The position numbers and the translations under genes are program-made. Below the pieces are notes generated by a model. That model was not told where the DNA came from and made no database searches. It worked only from the letters and a program-made list of their open reading frames with translations. Below are positions 16,234 to 24,465 of a DNA stretch of 37,193 nucleotides, one piece after another. How positions within the stretch are numbered: position 1 is the stretch's first letter; each line of letters begins with the position of its first letter. This DNA comes from a bacterium UBP9_UBA1432 (GTDB lineage: Bacteria; Vulcanimicrobiota; Xenobia; Xenobiales; Xenobiaceae): NCBI GenBank assembly GCA_002329445.1, contig DCTU01000378.1:1-37193 (forward strand), written 5' to 3'.

Positions 16234-17526
16234 TCAGAAGCCTGGCCAATGACGCCCGGCCCAGGCCGGGTTCTCGTGCGTCCGCCACAGAAGGCCCTCG
16301 TAGGCCTTCAGCCACATCCGACAGCGAAGGTCCAGCTCGTGGTCCCCCCGCTGGAAGCGGCATCCTCCCCCACACACCGTCCAGAAGGGGCAGCGCAGGC
16401 AGCGCGGATTCGTCCCGGCGGCGGCCTGGTCGGCCTCAGCGCAATCGCGAGGGCGTTCGATCCCCCTCTCCAGGGCCACCATGCGCGTCCCGCACTCCGG
16501 ATGGCCGCAGGCGGGACGGGTCTTCCCCGACGCCAGCCGACCGAACATCTCCTCCAGAGGGTGGACCCGCACCCGCACGGGAACCCGCTCTTCGTGACGG
16601 GCCACCGCGTCGGCCACGGCCAGCAGGTCCTCGGCCATGTCCTCCAGGACCTGGTCGCGGTCCGCGCGCTGGCGACGGGGCGCCGGGAACTCCAATCGCA
16701 TGGTCCGATAGCCCATGGACATGAAGAGATGGAAGAACTCCAAGGCCTGCCCCGGCCGGCGGGCCACGCCCACGGGTGCACAGGACAAGCCCGTGGCCAG
16801 GGCTGAGGGCAGGAGGCGGAGCGCCTCGGCGGCCCGGGCAGCCAAAGGCCCCTGTTCCACCCCTGCGCGCCCCGGAGCCTCGTGCAGACAGAGCACGACG
16901 CACGCGCCCTGCCGCTCCAACCAGCCCGCCTGCCGAGAGTCCAGCAGGTGTCCTCCGGTGCGCACAGCGACCTGGACCTCCGGGCGCAACTCCCGGGCCC
17001 GCCGGATGGCGGCCTCGATGGTCGCGGGCACCCTCAGGGGCTCGGCGCCGGTCACGTCCAGGCAGACGGGGCCAGGGGCAAGGTCCTGGAGCCCCTCTTC
17101 CACCAGGTGGGTCGCCTCCGCAGGCTCGAGGGCCGCTCCCTCCGCGTCCTGGAGTGCACATTCCGGACAGGAGGGACTGCAACCGGCCGTCACCCGCAAG
17201 GTCAGCCTCGGCAAGTGGACCCGCAGCGATTCCCGCCGCTCGGGTTCCTCCAGGGGATGTCCGGCGACCTGAAGCATGCCGGCGTGATGGAGCTCGCCCA
17301 GCAGCGCCTGGACTTCACCCTCCGGCAGGTCGGGACTCAGCTCGTGGAGCTTCTGGACCGAGATCGGCCGAGCCAGGGTCCCAAAGAGCTTCAGGCGGGG
17401 ACCTTCCAGGAGGATGGAGGCTCCGGTTCGAGGCGCCAGGATCAGCCAGCGCCCACCTCTTCGAAATGGCGCAAGATCCGCGGCGCGGACAACGAGGGAG
17501 GGGTCACTGGCGCAGAAAGGTTCCAT
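16234..17526 (-). CDS. Radical SAM/SPASM protein (RiPP-maturase or anSME-like)
   Basis: 430 residues. The N-terminal ~90 residues have a small winged-helix-like layout (APRTGASILLEGPRLKLFGTL, then a helical ALLGELHHAGML), similar in position to PqqD/RRE-like or maturase N domains; this is a weak call. The radical SAM cluster is C116-SPS-C120-PE-C123, with VTGAEPL (158-164) in the GGEP position. The C-terminal SPASM domain is clear: C340, C345 and C362, then C376-X2-C379-X5-C385-X3-C389 and C402, binding auxiliary Fe-S clusters. This architecture modifies peptides or proteins through radical chemistry. ATG 17526 is used; it is divergent from a second radical SAM gene, 74 bp away. No precursor peptide gene is visible beside it, so the substrate is unknown. 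Confidence 0.83.
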   Translation of the reverse strand: MEPFCASDPSLVVRAADLAPFRRGGRWLILAPRTGASILLEGPRLKLFGTLARPISVQKLHELSPDLPEGEVQALLGELHHAGMLQVAGHPLEEPERRESLRVHLPRLTLRVTAGCSPSCPECALQDAEGAALEPAEATHLVEEGLQDLAPGPVCLDVTGAEPLRVPATIEAAIRRARELRPEVQVAVRTGGHLLDSRQAGWLERQGACVVLCLHEAPGRAGVEQGPLAARAAEALRLLPSALATGLSCAPVGVARRPGQALEFFHLFMSMGYRTMRLEFPAPRRQRADRDQVLEDMAEDLLAVADAVARHEERVPVRVRVHPLEEMFGRLASGKTRPACGHPECGTRMVALERGIERPRDCAEADQAAAGTNPRCLRCPFWTVCGGGCRFQRGDHELDLRCRMWLKAYEGLLWRTHENPAWAGRHWPGF

Positions 17527-17600
17527 CGGCAGGATGCAGGTTCTTCGCCCAGGCGCCCGCCCCTGCAGGCACTTCTGGCCCGAACCACGAAAAACCGGGC

Positions 17601-18599
17601 ATGGGTCGCATCGATTTGAAGGTTGGATACAGTTGCAACGACGCGTGCGTCCACTGCGTCGTGGATGATTTTCGTGACGCCCTGCAGCACAGCGGTCGCA
17701 GGCAGGACAAGACGTTCGAGGAAATCCAGGCCGAGTTGACCGACGCCCGGACTCGCGGAGACCAGGTCGTGATCACCGGCGGGGAGCCCACGATCCGCAA
17801 GGACTTCAAGGAGATCCTGAGGTTTGCCCGACAGTTGGGGTTCGAGATCCTGATCCAGAGCAACGGACGAGGCTTCTCCGACCCCGACCTGGCCGCAGAG
17901 GCCGCCCGTCTGGGAGGCATCTCCTACTGCATCGCCCTGCACGGGCCCGACGCCGAGGTTCACGACGCCGTCACCACCCGCCCGGGTTCCTTCGCCGAGA
18001 CGGTCCAGGGCATCACCAACCTGGTGCGCCTGGGGCAGTGCGTGACCAACAAGGTGGTCCTGTCGCGCCTGAACTACCAGGTCCTCCCCCAGACGGTCCA
18101 ACGTCTGATCGATCTGGGCTCCTGCCATGTCAGCATCGCCTTCCCCCACGCCCAGGGGCGGGCGCGCAAGCTCTGGGACCAGGTCGTGCCCCGCTATCGC
18201 GACGTGGTCCCCTTCCTGCACCAGGCCCTGGACCGGCTGCGTGCAGCGGGCCGGGGCGCCGACGCCGAGACCTTCATGTTCTGCCACATGGAAGGTTACG
18301 AAAGCCATGTCACCGAGATCGGCCAGCAACTGGAAGACTACGTCGAGCTGAACCAGTATGGCAGCGACCGGGGCGTCGAGAACTGGTCCAACATCCGCCT
18401 GCAGATCAAGGAGAAGTTCCCTCCCTGCCTCTCGTGCCGCTTCTACCCGGTCTGCGAGGGCCCCTGGAACGAGTACGCCGACGCCTACGGCGGCGAAGAG
18501 TTCCTGCCGGTGGCAGGCCAGAGGGTCCGGCACGTGAGGGAAATCGTGGACGGCAGCTTCCGCCAGGAGTTTCCTCTTCTGGCCGACCTGCCCCTGTAG
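17601..18599 (+). CDS. Radical SAM protein with C-terminal CX2CX5C motif
   Basis: 332 residues from ATG 17601, which places the cluster motif C12-NDA-C16-VH-C19 close to the N-terminus as is normal. GGEPT is at 60-64. The core continues as a standard partial TIM barrel (VVITGG, IQSNGR, IALHGPD). Near the C-terminus C276-LS-C279-RFYPV-C285 matches the CX2CX5C part of a SPASM/twitch auxiliary cluster, with one fewer Cys than a full SPASM domain. The long open frame upstream of 17601 lies antisense to the neighbouring gene and is not used. Divergent arrangement with 16234-17526 suggests a pair of peptide- or protein-modifying enzymes, but no substrate gene is recognised. Confidence 0.85.
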   Translation: MGRIDLKVGYSCNDACVHCVVDDFRDALQHSGRRQDKTFEEIQAELTDARTRGDQVVITGGEPTIRKDFKEILRFARQLGFEILIQSNGRGFSDPDLAAEAARLGGISYCIALHGPDAEVHDAVTTRPGSFAETVQGITNLVRLGQCVTNKVVLSRLNYQVLPQTVQRLIDLGSCHVSIAFPHAQGRARKLWDQVVPRYRDVVPFLHQALDRLRAAGRGADAETFMFCHMEGYESHVTEIGQQLEDYVELNQYGSDRGVENWSNIRLQIKEKFPPCLSCRFYPVCEGPWNEYADAYGGEEFLPVAGQRVRHVREIVDGSFRQEFPLLADLPL

Positions 18600-18618
18600 C
18601 CGGTCGCCCGCAGCGGCT

Positions 18619-21015
18619 TCAGTGGCCGCCGCAGGAGCAGCCCGGGTGTTCTTCCGCCTCGTGGGCAGACCCCGACTCGTGGCCATGAACAGGCCCCGCC
18701 TCCGCCCGCTTCCCCACTCCTACCAGGCGCAGGCCGTTGACCGTGACCAGCAGCGAGGCTCCGGTGTCGGCGGCGATGGCCATCCACATCCCGGCGTTCC
18801 CGGTCAGGGCGAGGCCCAGGAACACGGCTTTGAGGCCAAGCGCGAAGGCGATGTTCTCCAGGATCACCGACCGAGCCCGGCGAGCCAGACGCAGGGCCGC
18901 CGGCAGTCCCCGCAAGTCGTCGCCCATGAGGGCCACATCGGCGGTCTCCAGGGCCACGGCTGAGCCGGCGGCTCCCAGCGAGACCCCGACCGTCGCTGCG
19001 GCCAGGGCTGGAGCGTCATTGATTCCGTCTCCGACCATGACCACCGGCAGTCCCTCCGCCTCGAATCGCCGCAGCAGGCCCAGCTTCCCCTCGGGCATCA
19101 GGCCGGCATGCACCTCCAGGATGCCCAAACGGGAGGCCAGGGGCGCGGCCGCACGGGGATGGTCGCCCGTCACGAGAACCAGTCGCTGACCCAGGGCGCG
19201 GAGCTCCTCCAGGGCCGTCGCGGCCTCGGAACGCGGCGCGTCGGCGAAGGCCACCAGGCCCATCACCTCGGTCTCGCGGACCACCACGACCACCGTCTTG
19301 CCCTGGTCCCGAAAGGCCTCGACCTGCTGCCGGGCGGCGGGTTCCAGGAGGTCGCCGAAGAGTTCGGGACGCCCCACCTCGAGGGTGGCTCCCTTCAACC
19401 GAGCCCAGGCTCCCTGACCAGGGCGAGCCTGGAACTCCTCAGGGGACTCGATGTGCACGCCGTGTTCCAGGGCGTGGCGGACCACGGCCAGGCCCAGGGG
19501 ATGCTCCGAATGCGCCTCCGCGGCGGCAGCCAGGGCCAGCAGTTCCTCGGAGGAGAGCCCGCCCAAGGGGTGCAGCGAGACCACCTGCAGGCTGCCCCGA
19601 GTCAGGGTTCCGGTCTTGTCCAGGGCAAAGACCCGAGCCCGAGCCAGACGCTCGAGGTAGACCCCGCCCTTGATCAGGATCCCCTGGCGCAAAGCTCCCG
19701 TCAGGGCCGAGACCACGGCAACCGGGGTCGAGATCACCAGGGCACAGGGGCAGGCGATCACCAGCAGCACCAAGGCCCGATAGAGCCATTCGGAGAACGC
19801 CCCTCCCAGCAGCGGAGGTCCCAGGGCGGCGACCAGGATCGCCCCCAGGACCACGGCGGGCGTATAGCGGGCGGCAAAGGCATCCACGAAGCGCTGCTGG
19901 TCGCCCTTGCGCACCTGCGCCTGTTCGACCACCTGCAGGACCCTCGCCAAGGTGGAGCCCTCGTAGGGCACGCGGACTTCCACCGTCAGGGCCCCGCCCT
20001 GGTTCAAGGTGCCGGCAAAGACATCTTCGCCGGGCCCCTTCTCGACGGGGATCGATTCACCCGTCACCGAGGCCTGGTCCACCGTCGAGCGCCCCTGGAG
20101 CACCCTCCCGTCCAGCGGCACCAGCTCCCCCGGCCGGATCGACATCACCTCTCCCACAGCGACATCCCGAGCCGGAATCTCCAGCAGCACGCCCTCGCGC
20201 TCGACCCTGGCTACCTCGGGACGTTGCTCCAGCAACAACTCGACTGCGCGGTGCGAGCGCCGGGCCGCAAACCCCTCCAGCATCTCCCCGACCGAGAACA
20301 GGAAGACCACCGTGGCGGCCTCGGCGGTCTCACCCAGGGCCAAGGCGCCGAAAACCGCCAGCACCATCAGGCAGTTCATGTCGACCTGGCCGGCGCGAAG
20401 GGCTCCAAAGGCCCGGCGAGCCGGGGTCCAGACCCCGACCAGGGCGGCGGCCGCCCAGAGGAGCAAGGGGGACCATGCCACGGGCTCCAGGGCCACCCAG
20501 GCCCCACCCCCCAGAGCCAGGAGGAGACCGCAGGCCAGGACCAGGCGGACTTCCAGATGCTGAAAATCGAGCAGGCGCTCGCCGGCAGGGTCCTCCGGGG
20601 CCGGAACCCGGTAGCCCAGACGGCGGATGACCCTCTCGATGCTGGGGAGGGTGATCTGGGAGGAATCATATTCCAGAAGGAGTCGCTGGGCCGCGTAGTT
20701 GAGCGACGCGAAGCGGATCCCGGGAGTGCGGTTCAGCACGGCCTCGATGGTGGCCGCGCAGTCCGGGCAGTCCATTCCTCGAACCAGGATGACACGGTGA
20801 TCCAGGCCCTCCGGCGCGGCGCCGACGATCCGCTGCAGCTCCTCCTGGGTGACCCGATCGGGGTCATATCGGACCAGGATCCGGCCCCGCGGATCCCGCT
20901 CGACGGCGCGAACCCCTGGATTCGTCCTCAACCCCTGAAGCGCAGAATCCACACAGCGGGGACACTCCTCCCCCCCCACTCGCACCGGTGCCTCGACGAC
21001 CCAGGAACCAGACAA
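18619..21015 (-). CDS. zntA/cadA-like: Zn2+/Cd2+/Pb2+-exporting P1B-type ATPase
   Basis: 798 residues. Two N-terminal heavy-metal-associated domains are present: one with EECPRC (C18, C21) in place of the usual GMxC, and one with GMDCPDC (C83, C86). The catalytic core has TGE (318-320), the ion-site CPC at 422-424, DKTGT with phospho-Asp D466, SEHPLG (503-508) and GDGINDAP (662-669). TM8 contains D750-TG, and TM7 K729, typical of the P1B-2 Zn/Cd/Pb subgroup rather than copper pumps. The C-terminus ends in a His/Cys cluster (HEAEEHPGCSCGGH), a likely extra metal site. The start is TTG 21015, supported by GGAGGAGG about 9 nt upstream. A -10-like TATACT lies at 21053-21048. No regulator gene is adjacent. 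It exports toxic divalent metals across the inner membrane. Confidence 0.95.
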   Translation of the reverse strand: MSGSWVVEAPVRVGGEECPRCVDSALQGLRTNPGVRAVERDPRGRILVRYDPDRVTQEELQRIVGAAPEGLDHRVILVRGMDCPDCAATIEAVLNRTPGIRFASLNYAAQRLLLEYDSSQITLPSIERVIRRLGYRVPAPEDPAGERLLDFQHLEVRLVLACGLLLALGGGAWVALEPVAWSPLLLWAAAALVGVWTPARRAFGALRAGQVDMNCLMVLAVFGALALGETAEAATVVFLFSVGEMLEGFAARRSHRAVELLLEQRPEVARVEREGVLLEIPARDVAVGEVMSIRPGELVPLDGRVLQGRSTVDQASVTGESIPVEKGPGEDVFAGTLNQGGALTVEVRVPYEGSTLARVLQVVEQAQVRKGDQQRFVDAFAARYTPAVVLGAILVAALGPPLLGGAFSEWLYRALVLLVIACPCALVISTPVAVVSALTGALRQGILIKGGVYLERLARARVFALDKTGTLTRGSLQVVSLHPLGGLSSEELLALAAAAEAHSEHPLGLAVVRHALEHGVHIESPEEFQARPGQGAWARLKGATLEVGRPELFGDLLEPAARQQVEAFRDQGKTVVVVVRETEVMGLVAFADAPRSEAATALEELRALGQRLVLVTGDHPRAAAPLASRLGILEVHAGLMPEGKLGLLRRFEAEGLPVVMVGDGINDAPALAAATVGVSLGAAGSAVALETADVALMGDDLRGLPAALRLARRARSVILENIAFALGLKAVFLGLALTGNAGMWMAIAADTGASLLVTVNGLRLVGVGKRAEAGPVHGHESGSAHEAEEHPGCSCGGH

Positions 21016-21047
21016 CGCGGCCCACCTCCTCCAGAGTCTCCTCCCTC

Positions 21048-21053
21048 AGTATA
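21048..21053 (-). promoter_or_regulatory. Putative -10 element for the metal ATPase gene
   Basis: TATACT on the minus strand, 33 nt before the TTG start. I find no convincing -35 at 16-20 nt, so an activator may be needed, or the match may be chance. Confidence 0.3.
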
Positions 21054-21156
21054 TCACCGTCGGAAACGCCGTTCCCACGGGCCTTCAAGCCTGTTCGGAC
21101 GCCCATGTTCACAAAAGGTTTACACCCCTGCATGGGCAGCCGCCGTCCCCATGGAC

Positions 21157-21162
21157 TACAAT
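21157..21162 (+). promoter_or_regulatory. Putative -10 element for the C39-like protease gene
   Basis: TACAAT lies 46 nt before ATG 21209. No good -35 is found at standard spacing. The following Shine-Dalgarno GAGGAGG (21197-21203), 5 nt before ATG, decides the start over an upstream in-frame TTG at 21167. Confidence 0.35.
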
Positions 21163-21208
21163 CAAGTTGCGAGACTTCAATCGCTTTCCAAGAATCGAGG
21201 AGGCCCGA

Positions 21209-21955
21209 ATGCTCGAGAACATCAACCAGGTCATGAACCGGATCGAGCAGATCGAGAACCGGCTCAGCCAGGGTCCACCGATCGATTCCGGTGCCTTCCA
21301 GCACGCGTTTGAACGTGCGGATCGCGCGCCGATGCCCCCCTCCCTGGCGCCTTCTCCAGCGGGCAACTCGCCGCTCACCCTGGGCGGCATCCAGGGAGTG
21401 AATCCCCAGCTCTGGAGTCTGATGCGTCAGCCGGCGGGCATGGACCCCTCCATCTTCGGGGCCACCCGGGCAGGTTCGATGAACCTCCAGTGCCTGGCCC
21501 AGAACAACGACATCTCCTGTGGTCAGACCAGCGTGGCGATGGCCGTCAACACCCTGACCGGCAAGAACCTCCGTGACCTGGACATCGATGGCCGCTACGG
21601 ATTCGAGCTGCTCAACGCGCTGAACAGCGAGTCGGCCTCGGCGGGCTTCCGCTGGCGGGATGGTGGCGAGATCTCCGCCTCTTCGTGGGAGTTGATCGAC
21701 CACAAGGTCAACAACGAGAAGACTCCGGTCATCGTCGGCCTGAACGGGCCCGAGTTCTCGCCTTCGGGCCGCGGTCACATCGTCACCATCGTCAAGACCG
21801 AAGGGGACAACGTCACCTTCGCCGATCCCGCCACGGGGACCTTGCGGACCACCACCAAGCAGGCGATGAACTCTGCCCCTTCCCATCCGGACGGGAACTT
21901 CATCTTCTATGCCGTTCGCAACAGTCTGGATGGCAACCACATGGCCGCACGCTGA
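21209..21955 (+). CDS. C39-like (papain-fold) cysteine peptidase family protein
   Basis: 248 residues from ATG 21209, chosen for its strong GAGGAGG ribosome site. The N-terminal ~22 residues are a short amphipathic or coiled-coil helix (NINQVMNRIEQIENRL), followed by a Pro-rich linker to ~60. The globular domain carries the C39/C39_2 pattern: ISCGQTSVAMAVN with Cys104 and Gln or Ser nearby, RGHIVTIVK with His190, and FADPATG with Asp206. These are the expected Cys-His-Asp triad positions. There is no signal peptide or TM, and no ABC transporter of the bacteriocin-processing kind nearby. It is a single-gene unit, bounded downstream by a perfect hairpin. The substrate is unknown; it may act as a cytoplasmic or self-processing protease, or be delivered by a non-Sec route (inference). 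Confidence 0.72.
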   Translation: MLENINQVMNRIEQIENRLSQGPPIDSGAFQHAFERADRAPMPPSLAPSPAGNSPLTLGGIQGVNPQLWSLMRQPAGMDPSIFGATRAGSMNLQCLAQNNDISCGQTSVAMAVNTLTGKNLRDLDIDGRYGFELLNALNSESASAGFRWRDGGEISASSWELIDHKVNNEKTPVIVGLNGPEFSPSGRGHIVTIVKTEGDNVTFADPATGTLRTTTKQAMNSAPSHPDGNFIFYAVRNSLDGNHMAAR

Positions 21956-21983
21956 TCGCCAGAGTCGGCCCATCCGTTTTCTG

Positions 21984-22011
21984 GAAAGCGCACCCTGGAG
22001 GGTGCGCTTTC
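21984..22011 (+). terminator. Hairpin terminator between convergent genes
   Basis: A perfect 12-bp stem pairs 21984-21995 (GAAAGCGCACCC) with 22000-22011 (GGGTGCGCTTTC) around the loop TGGA. The 3' flank has only a short T content (TCGTTG), but the A/T base of the stem supplies the U run. It lies between convergent genes ending at 21955 and 22026, so it probably works in both directions. Confidence 0.75.
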
Positions 22012-22025
22012 TCGTTGCTGGGGGA

Positions 22026-24452
22026 TCAGTCTCCGAAACCGCGCCGGCGCAGCTCCCGGAGGAAGTTCTGCAAGGGGAGGTAGCCCGGATCGCTCCGGTA
22101 CAGATCCAGCATGGTTCGAGTCACGTCCTCGAAGAGCGGACGGGCCTTCTCCTGGTCCCCCTCGGCCTCGAATCGCAGACCTTCCTGAAAACGCTCGGTC
22201 GCCAGGACGAAACGGATCTGGGAGGACATCGGATTCAGGTTCCCGGCCTTCTCCAGATGCTCCAAGCGTTGCGATGCGCCGACGGGGTACATCAAGGCCA
22301 GATGCAGGTGGACCTCGGCGAGCTGCTGGTCCAGGGCCGCCGAGCGGAAGTTGAACATGACCGCAAACGCCTCGGTCGGGTACCTCTCCAGGGCCTGCTG
22401 CAGGAATCTCCGGGCGCCCTGGAGATCGCGGCCGAGGGCCATCATCCGGGCGACATCCAGGTAGAAGGAAGGGAAGTTGACCGGGTCGATCTCCAGAGCC
22501 CTGCGATAGCTGGCCTCGGCTTCCTGGAAGCGTCCCAGGGCTTCCAGAACCCGACCATGCGCGCTGTGGCTGACGGCCCGGTGAGGATCGAGCTCCACGG
22601 CCCGAGTGGATCTCTGCAAGGCCTCGCGGGTCCTGTCGGGATCCGCATCCTCCCCCAGGGACGACTCCAGCAGGATCAAGGTGGCCTGGCGCTCGTGCTC
22701 GCCCTGCAAGGGATCCCAGCGTGCTGCTGCCCGATACAGGTCCAGGGCGACCTCTTCGCGATGGGCATCCCCGGCCAGGCGTGCCTGGCCGGCCAGATAG
22801 TCGCCCAATCCCCAACGCGCTCCGACCCAGACCAGGCCCAACAAGAGCAGGCTCCCCAGGTACTGAAGCGCCAGTCCCGGCCGGACCGACCACGGGGAGG
22901 CAGGCTGAGGAGTCGGCGCTTCCAGGACCTCCCCCTCGTGCGGGAAACCCACCGCCAGACCCGCCATGAGGGCGGCCGAAAACGGCAGGGCCAGGAAGTT
23001 GAAGTCGACATCGAACTGAGCGTGCCCCAGGAAGACCAGGGCCCCCAACCCCAACCCCAACCTCAAGGTGCGACCGGAATAGGGCAGGTCCGACGGGGGC
23101 TCAGGACACGACAAACGTCGCCAGCCGGCCACCCCCCAGGCGAGCACCGCCAGATAGAAGAAGGCGGTCGCAGGAAACCCCGTTTCGGCCAGGAGGGTCA
23201 GCGTCAGGCTGTGGGCGTACTTGGCGAACCAGCGCAGGTCCCCCTGAAGCGAAGGGTAATGCCGCTGAAAGCCCTCCGGCCCCACTCCCAACCAGGGATT
23301 TCGCAAGGCCATCTTCCAGGCGGCGCGATAGAACTCCACCCGGGCAGCTCCCGAGTTGTCCTGGCCACTGGCCAGTTGCCCGGCGCGCTCGACGGCATGA
23401 GGAGCCACCAGCGTCTGGTTCTTGGACAGGGTCCAGGCCATGCCCAGCGCCAGGAGTGCAACCACGACCATCCACGGCAAGAGCAGTCGCACCCTGGGCA
23501 GCGTTGCCACCAGGAAGCCAGCGGCCCCCCCACCCAGGATGAGCAGTCCCCCGGCCCACAGAGTCTCGCCCCTCAACCCCATCAAGGCGCCTCCCCCCAA
23601 CCCTCCCAGGCACACACACGCCACCAGAAGACGTCGAAACGTCGCGCCGCCTCCCTGGGCCGGCCCCAACGCCAGGGGCAGCAGGGTTCCCAGCAAGGCG
23701 AAGGCCCAGGCAGACCGCGAATAGGTGTAGTACAGCGAGACCAGGAAGGCAGCCAGGAAAAGCCCGCCCAGAAGACTGCGGATCCGGGCCTCACGCATCC
23801 CTCCCTGGGGGAAGAAGAAGCAGGCGGCAGCAAGGGGCACTCCGAGCAGAAGATAGCCCGCCAGCATGTTCGGCTGATAGAAGGAACCGAAAAGGGCCAC
23901 ATCGGGCTGGGGGCTGAGGACGAAGATGAACCATGCGGCAGGGAGCACCATGGCGATGGCCCCCAGCATGAGCAGCGAGCCCAGGTGCAGCAGAGGGAAA
24001 CGACGGTATTCCCGGGCCAGATCCGCCGCCAGCACGAAACACAAGAACATCCCCAGGAAGTTGGCCCAACCGGTCATGGCGTCGCGGACGTGCGGGGAGG
24101 CCAGGGCGGAGGCCAGCGCCAGCAGCAGGAAGGCCACCGCACACAGCATCCCGAGCCGAAGCTGCCCATCCAGCCGTCGGGGACGAAGAAGCCAGAACGT
24201 GGCCGCCAGGAAGAGGATCCCCCGGAGCAGGCCCGCCGCGGCCGGCAACTGTCCTCCCGAGTCCCCCTGGAACAGGATGGACAGGACCACTCCCCACCCG
24301 CCCCCCGAGGCGGCCGCGGCGGCCAGCGCGGAGGGCGTCTGCCCTTGGCCCATCTTGGTCACGGCCGTGACGGCCGGGAAGAGCAGGATCAGGAAAAGCC
24401 CGGCGAAAGCCAGGCCATCCAGAGCGCCAGAAAGGACCCGGGACCGTGTCAA
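22026..24452 (-). CDS. O-antigen ligase/Wzy_C-family membrane protein with C-terminal TPR domain
   Basis: 808 residues. Residues ~1-540 are polytopic with about twelve or more TM segments and the Wzy_C/O-antigen ligase signatures: GSFYQPNMLAGYLLLGVPLA (189-208), TYSRSAW with R246, WKMALRNPWLGVGPEGF (379-395) in the big outer loop, and H414 in AHSLTLTLLAETG. Residues ~575-800 form tetratricopeptide repeats (for example RTREALQRSTRAVELDP and FQEAEASYRRALEIDP). Members join or polymerise lipid-linked glycans at the outer face of the inner membrane, or glycosylate proteins. The start is TTG 24452, 13 nt after the upstream stop, with only a weak purine stretch. It is the last gene of a signalling operon, so its activity may be the regulated output. 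Confidence 0.85.
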   Translation of the reverse strand: MTRSRVLSGALDGLAFAGLFLILLFPAVTAVTKMGQGQTPSALAAAAASGGGWGVVLSILFQGDSGGQLPAAAGLLRGILFLAATFWLLRPRRLDGQLRLGMLCAVAFLLLALASALASPHVRDAMTGWANFLGMFLCFVLAADLAREYRRFPLLHLGSLLMLGAIAMVLPAAWFIFVLSPQPDVALFGSFYQPNMLAGYLLLGVPLAAACFFFPQGGMREARIRSLLGGLFLAAFLVSLYYTYSRSAWAFALLGTLLPLALGPAQGGGATFRRLLVACVCLGGLGGGALMGLRGETLWAGGLLILGGGAAGFLVATLPRVRLLLPWMVVVALLALGMAWTLSKNQTLVAPHAVERAGQLASGQDNSGAARVEFYRAAWKMALRNPWLGVGPEGFQRHYPSLQGDLRWFAKYAHSLTLTLLAETGFPATAFFYLAVLAWGVAGWRRLSCPEPPSDLPYSGRTLRLGLGLGALVFLGHAQFDVDFNFLALPFSAALMAGLAVGFPHEGEVLEAPTPQPASPWSVRPGLALQYLGSLLLLGLVWVGARWGLGDYLAGQARLAGDAHREEVALDLYRAAARWDPLQGEHERQATLILLESSLGEDADPDRTREALQRSTRAVELDPHRAVSHSAHGRVLEALGRFQEAEASYRRALEIDPVNFPSFYLDVARMMALGRDLQGARRFLQQALERYPTEAFAVMFNFRSAALDQQLAEVHLHLALMYPVGASQRLEHLEKAGNLNPMSSQIRFVLATERFQEGLRFEAEGDQEKARPLFEDVTRTMLDLYRSDPGYLPLQNFLRELRRRGFGD

Positions 24453-24465
24453 AGTCCCGACATCC

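Noticed and set aside
16776..17600. N-terminal extension of the radical SAM gene at 17601
   Set aside because: The extended frame is antisense to the SPASM gene and gives Pro/Arg-rich sequence. ATG 17601 places the Fe-S motif at the normal distance from the N-terminus.
17527..17600. RiPP precursor gene between the divergent radical SAM genes
   Set aside because: The gap is 74 bp, with no start plus ribosome site and no leader-core-like short frame.
21108..21162. TTCACA or TTTACA as -35 for the C39-like gene
   Set aside because: The distances to TACAAT (over 30 nt) are far outside the 16-19 nt needed for a sigma70 promoter.
19108..21312. Plus-strand open frame of ~734 codons opposite the P-type ATPase
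   Set aside because: The ATPase on the minus strand has all catalytic motifs. The antisense translation is low-complexity Gln/Gly/His/Arg sequence.
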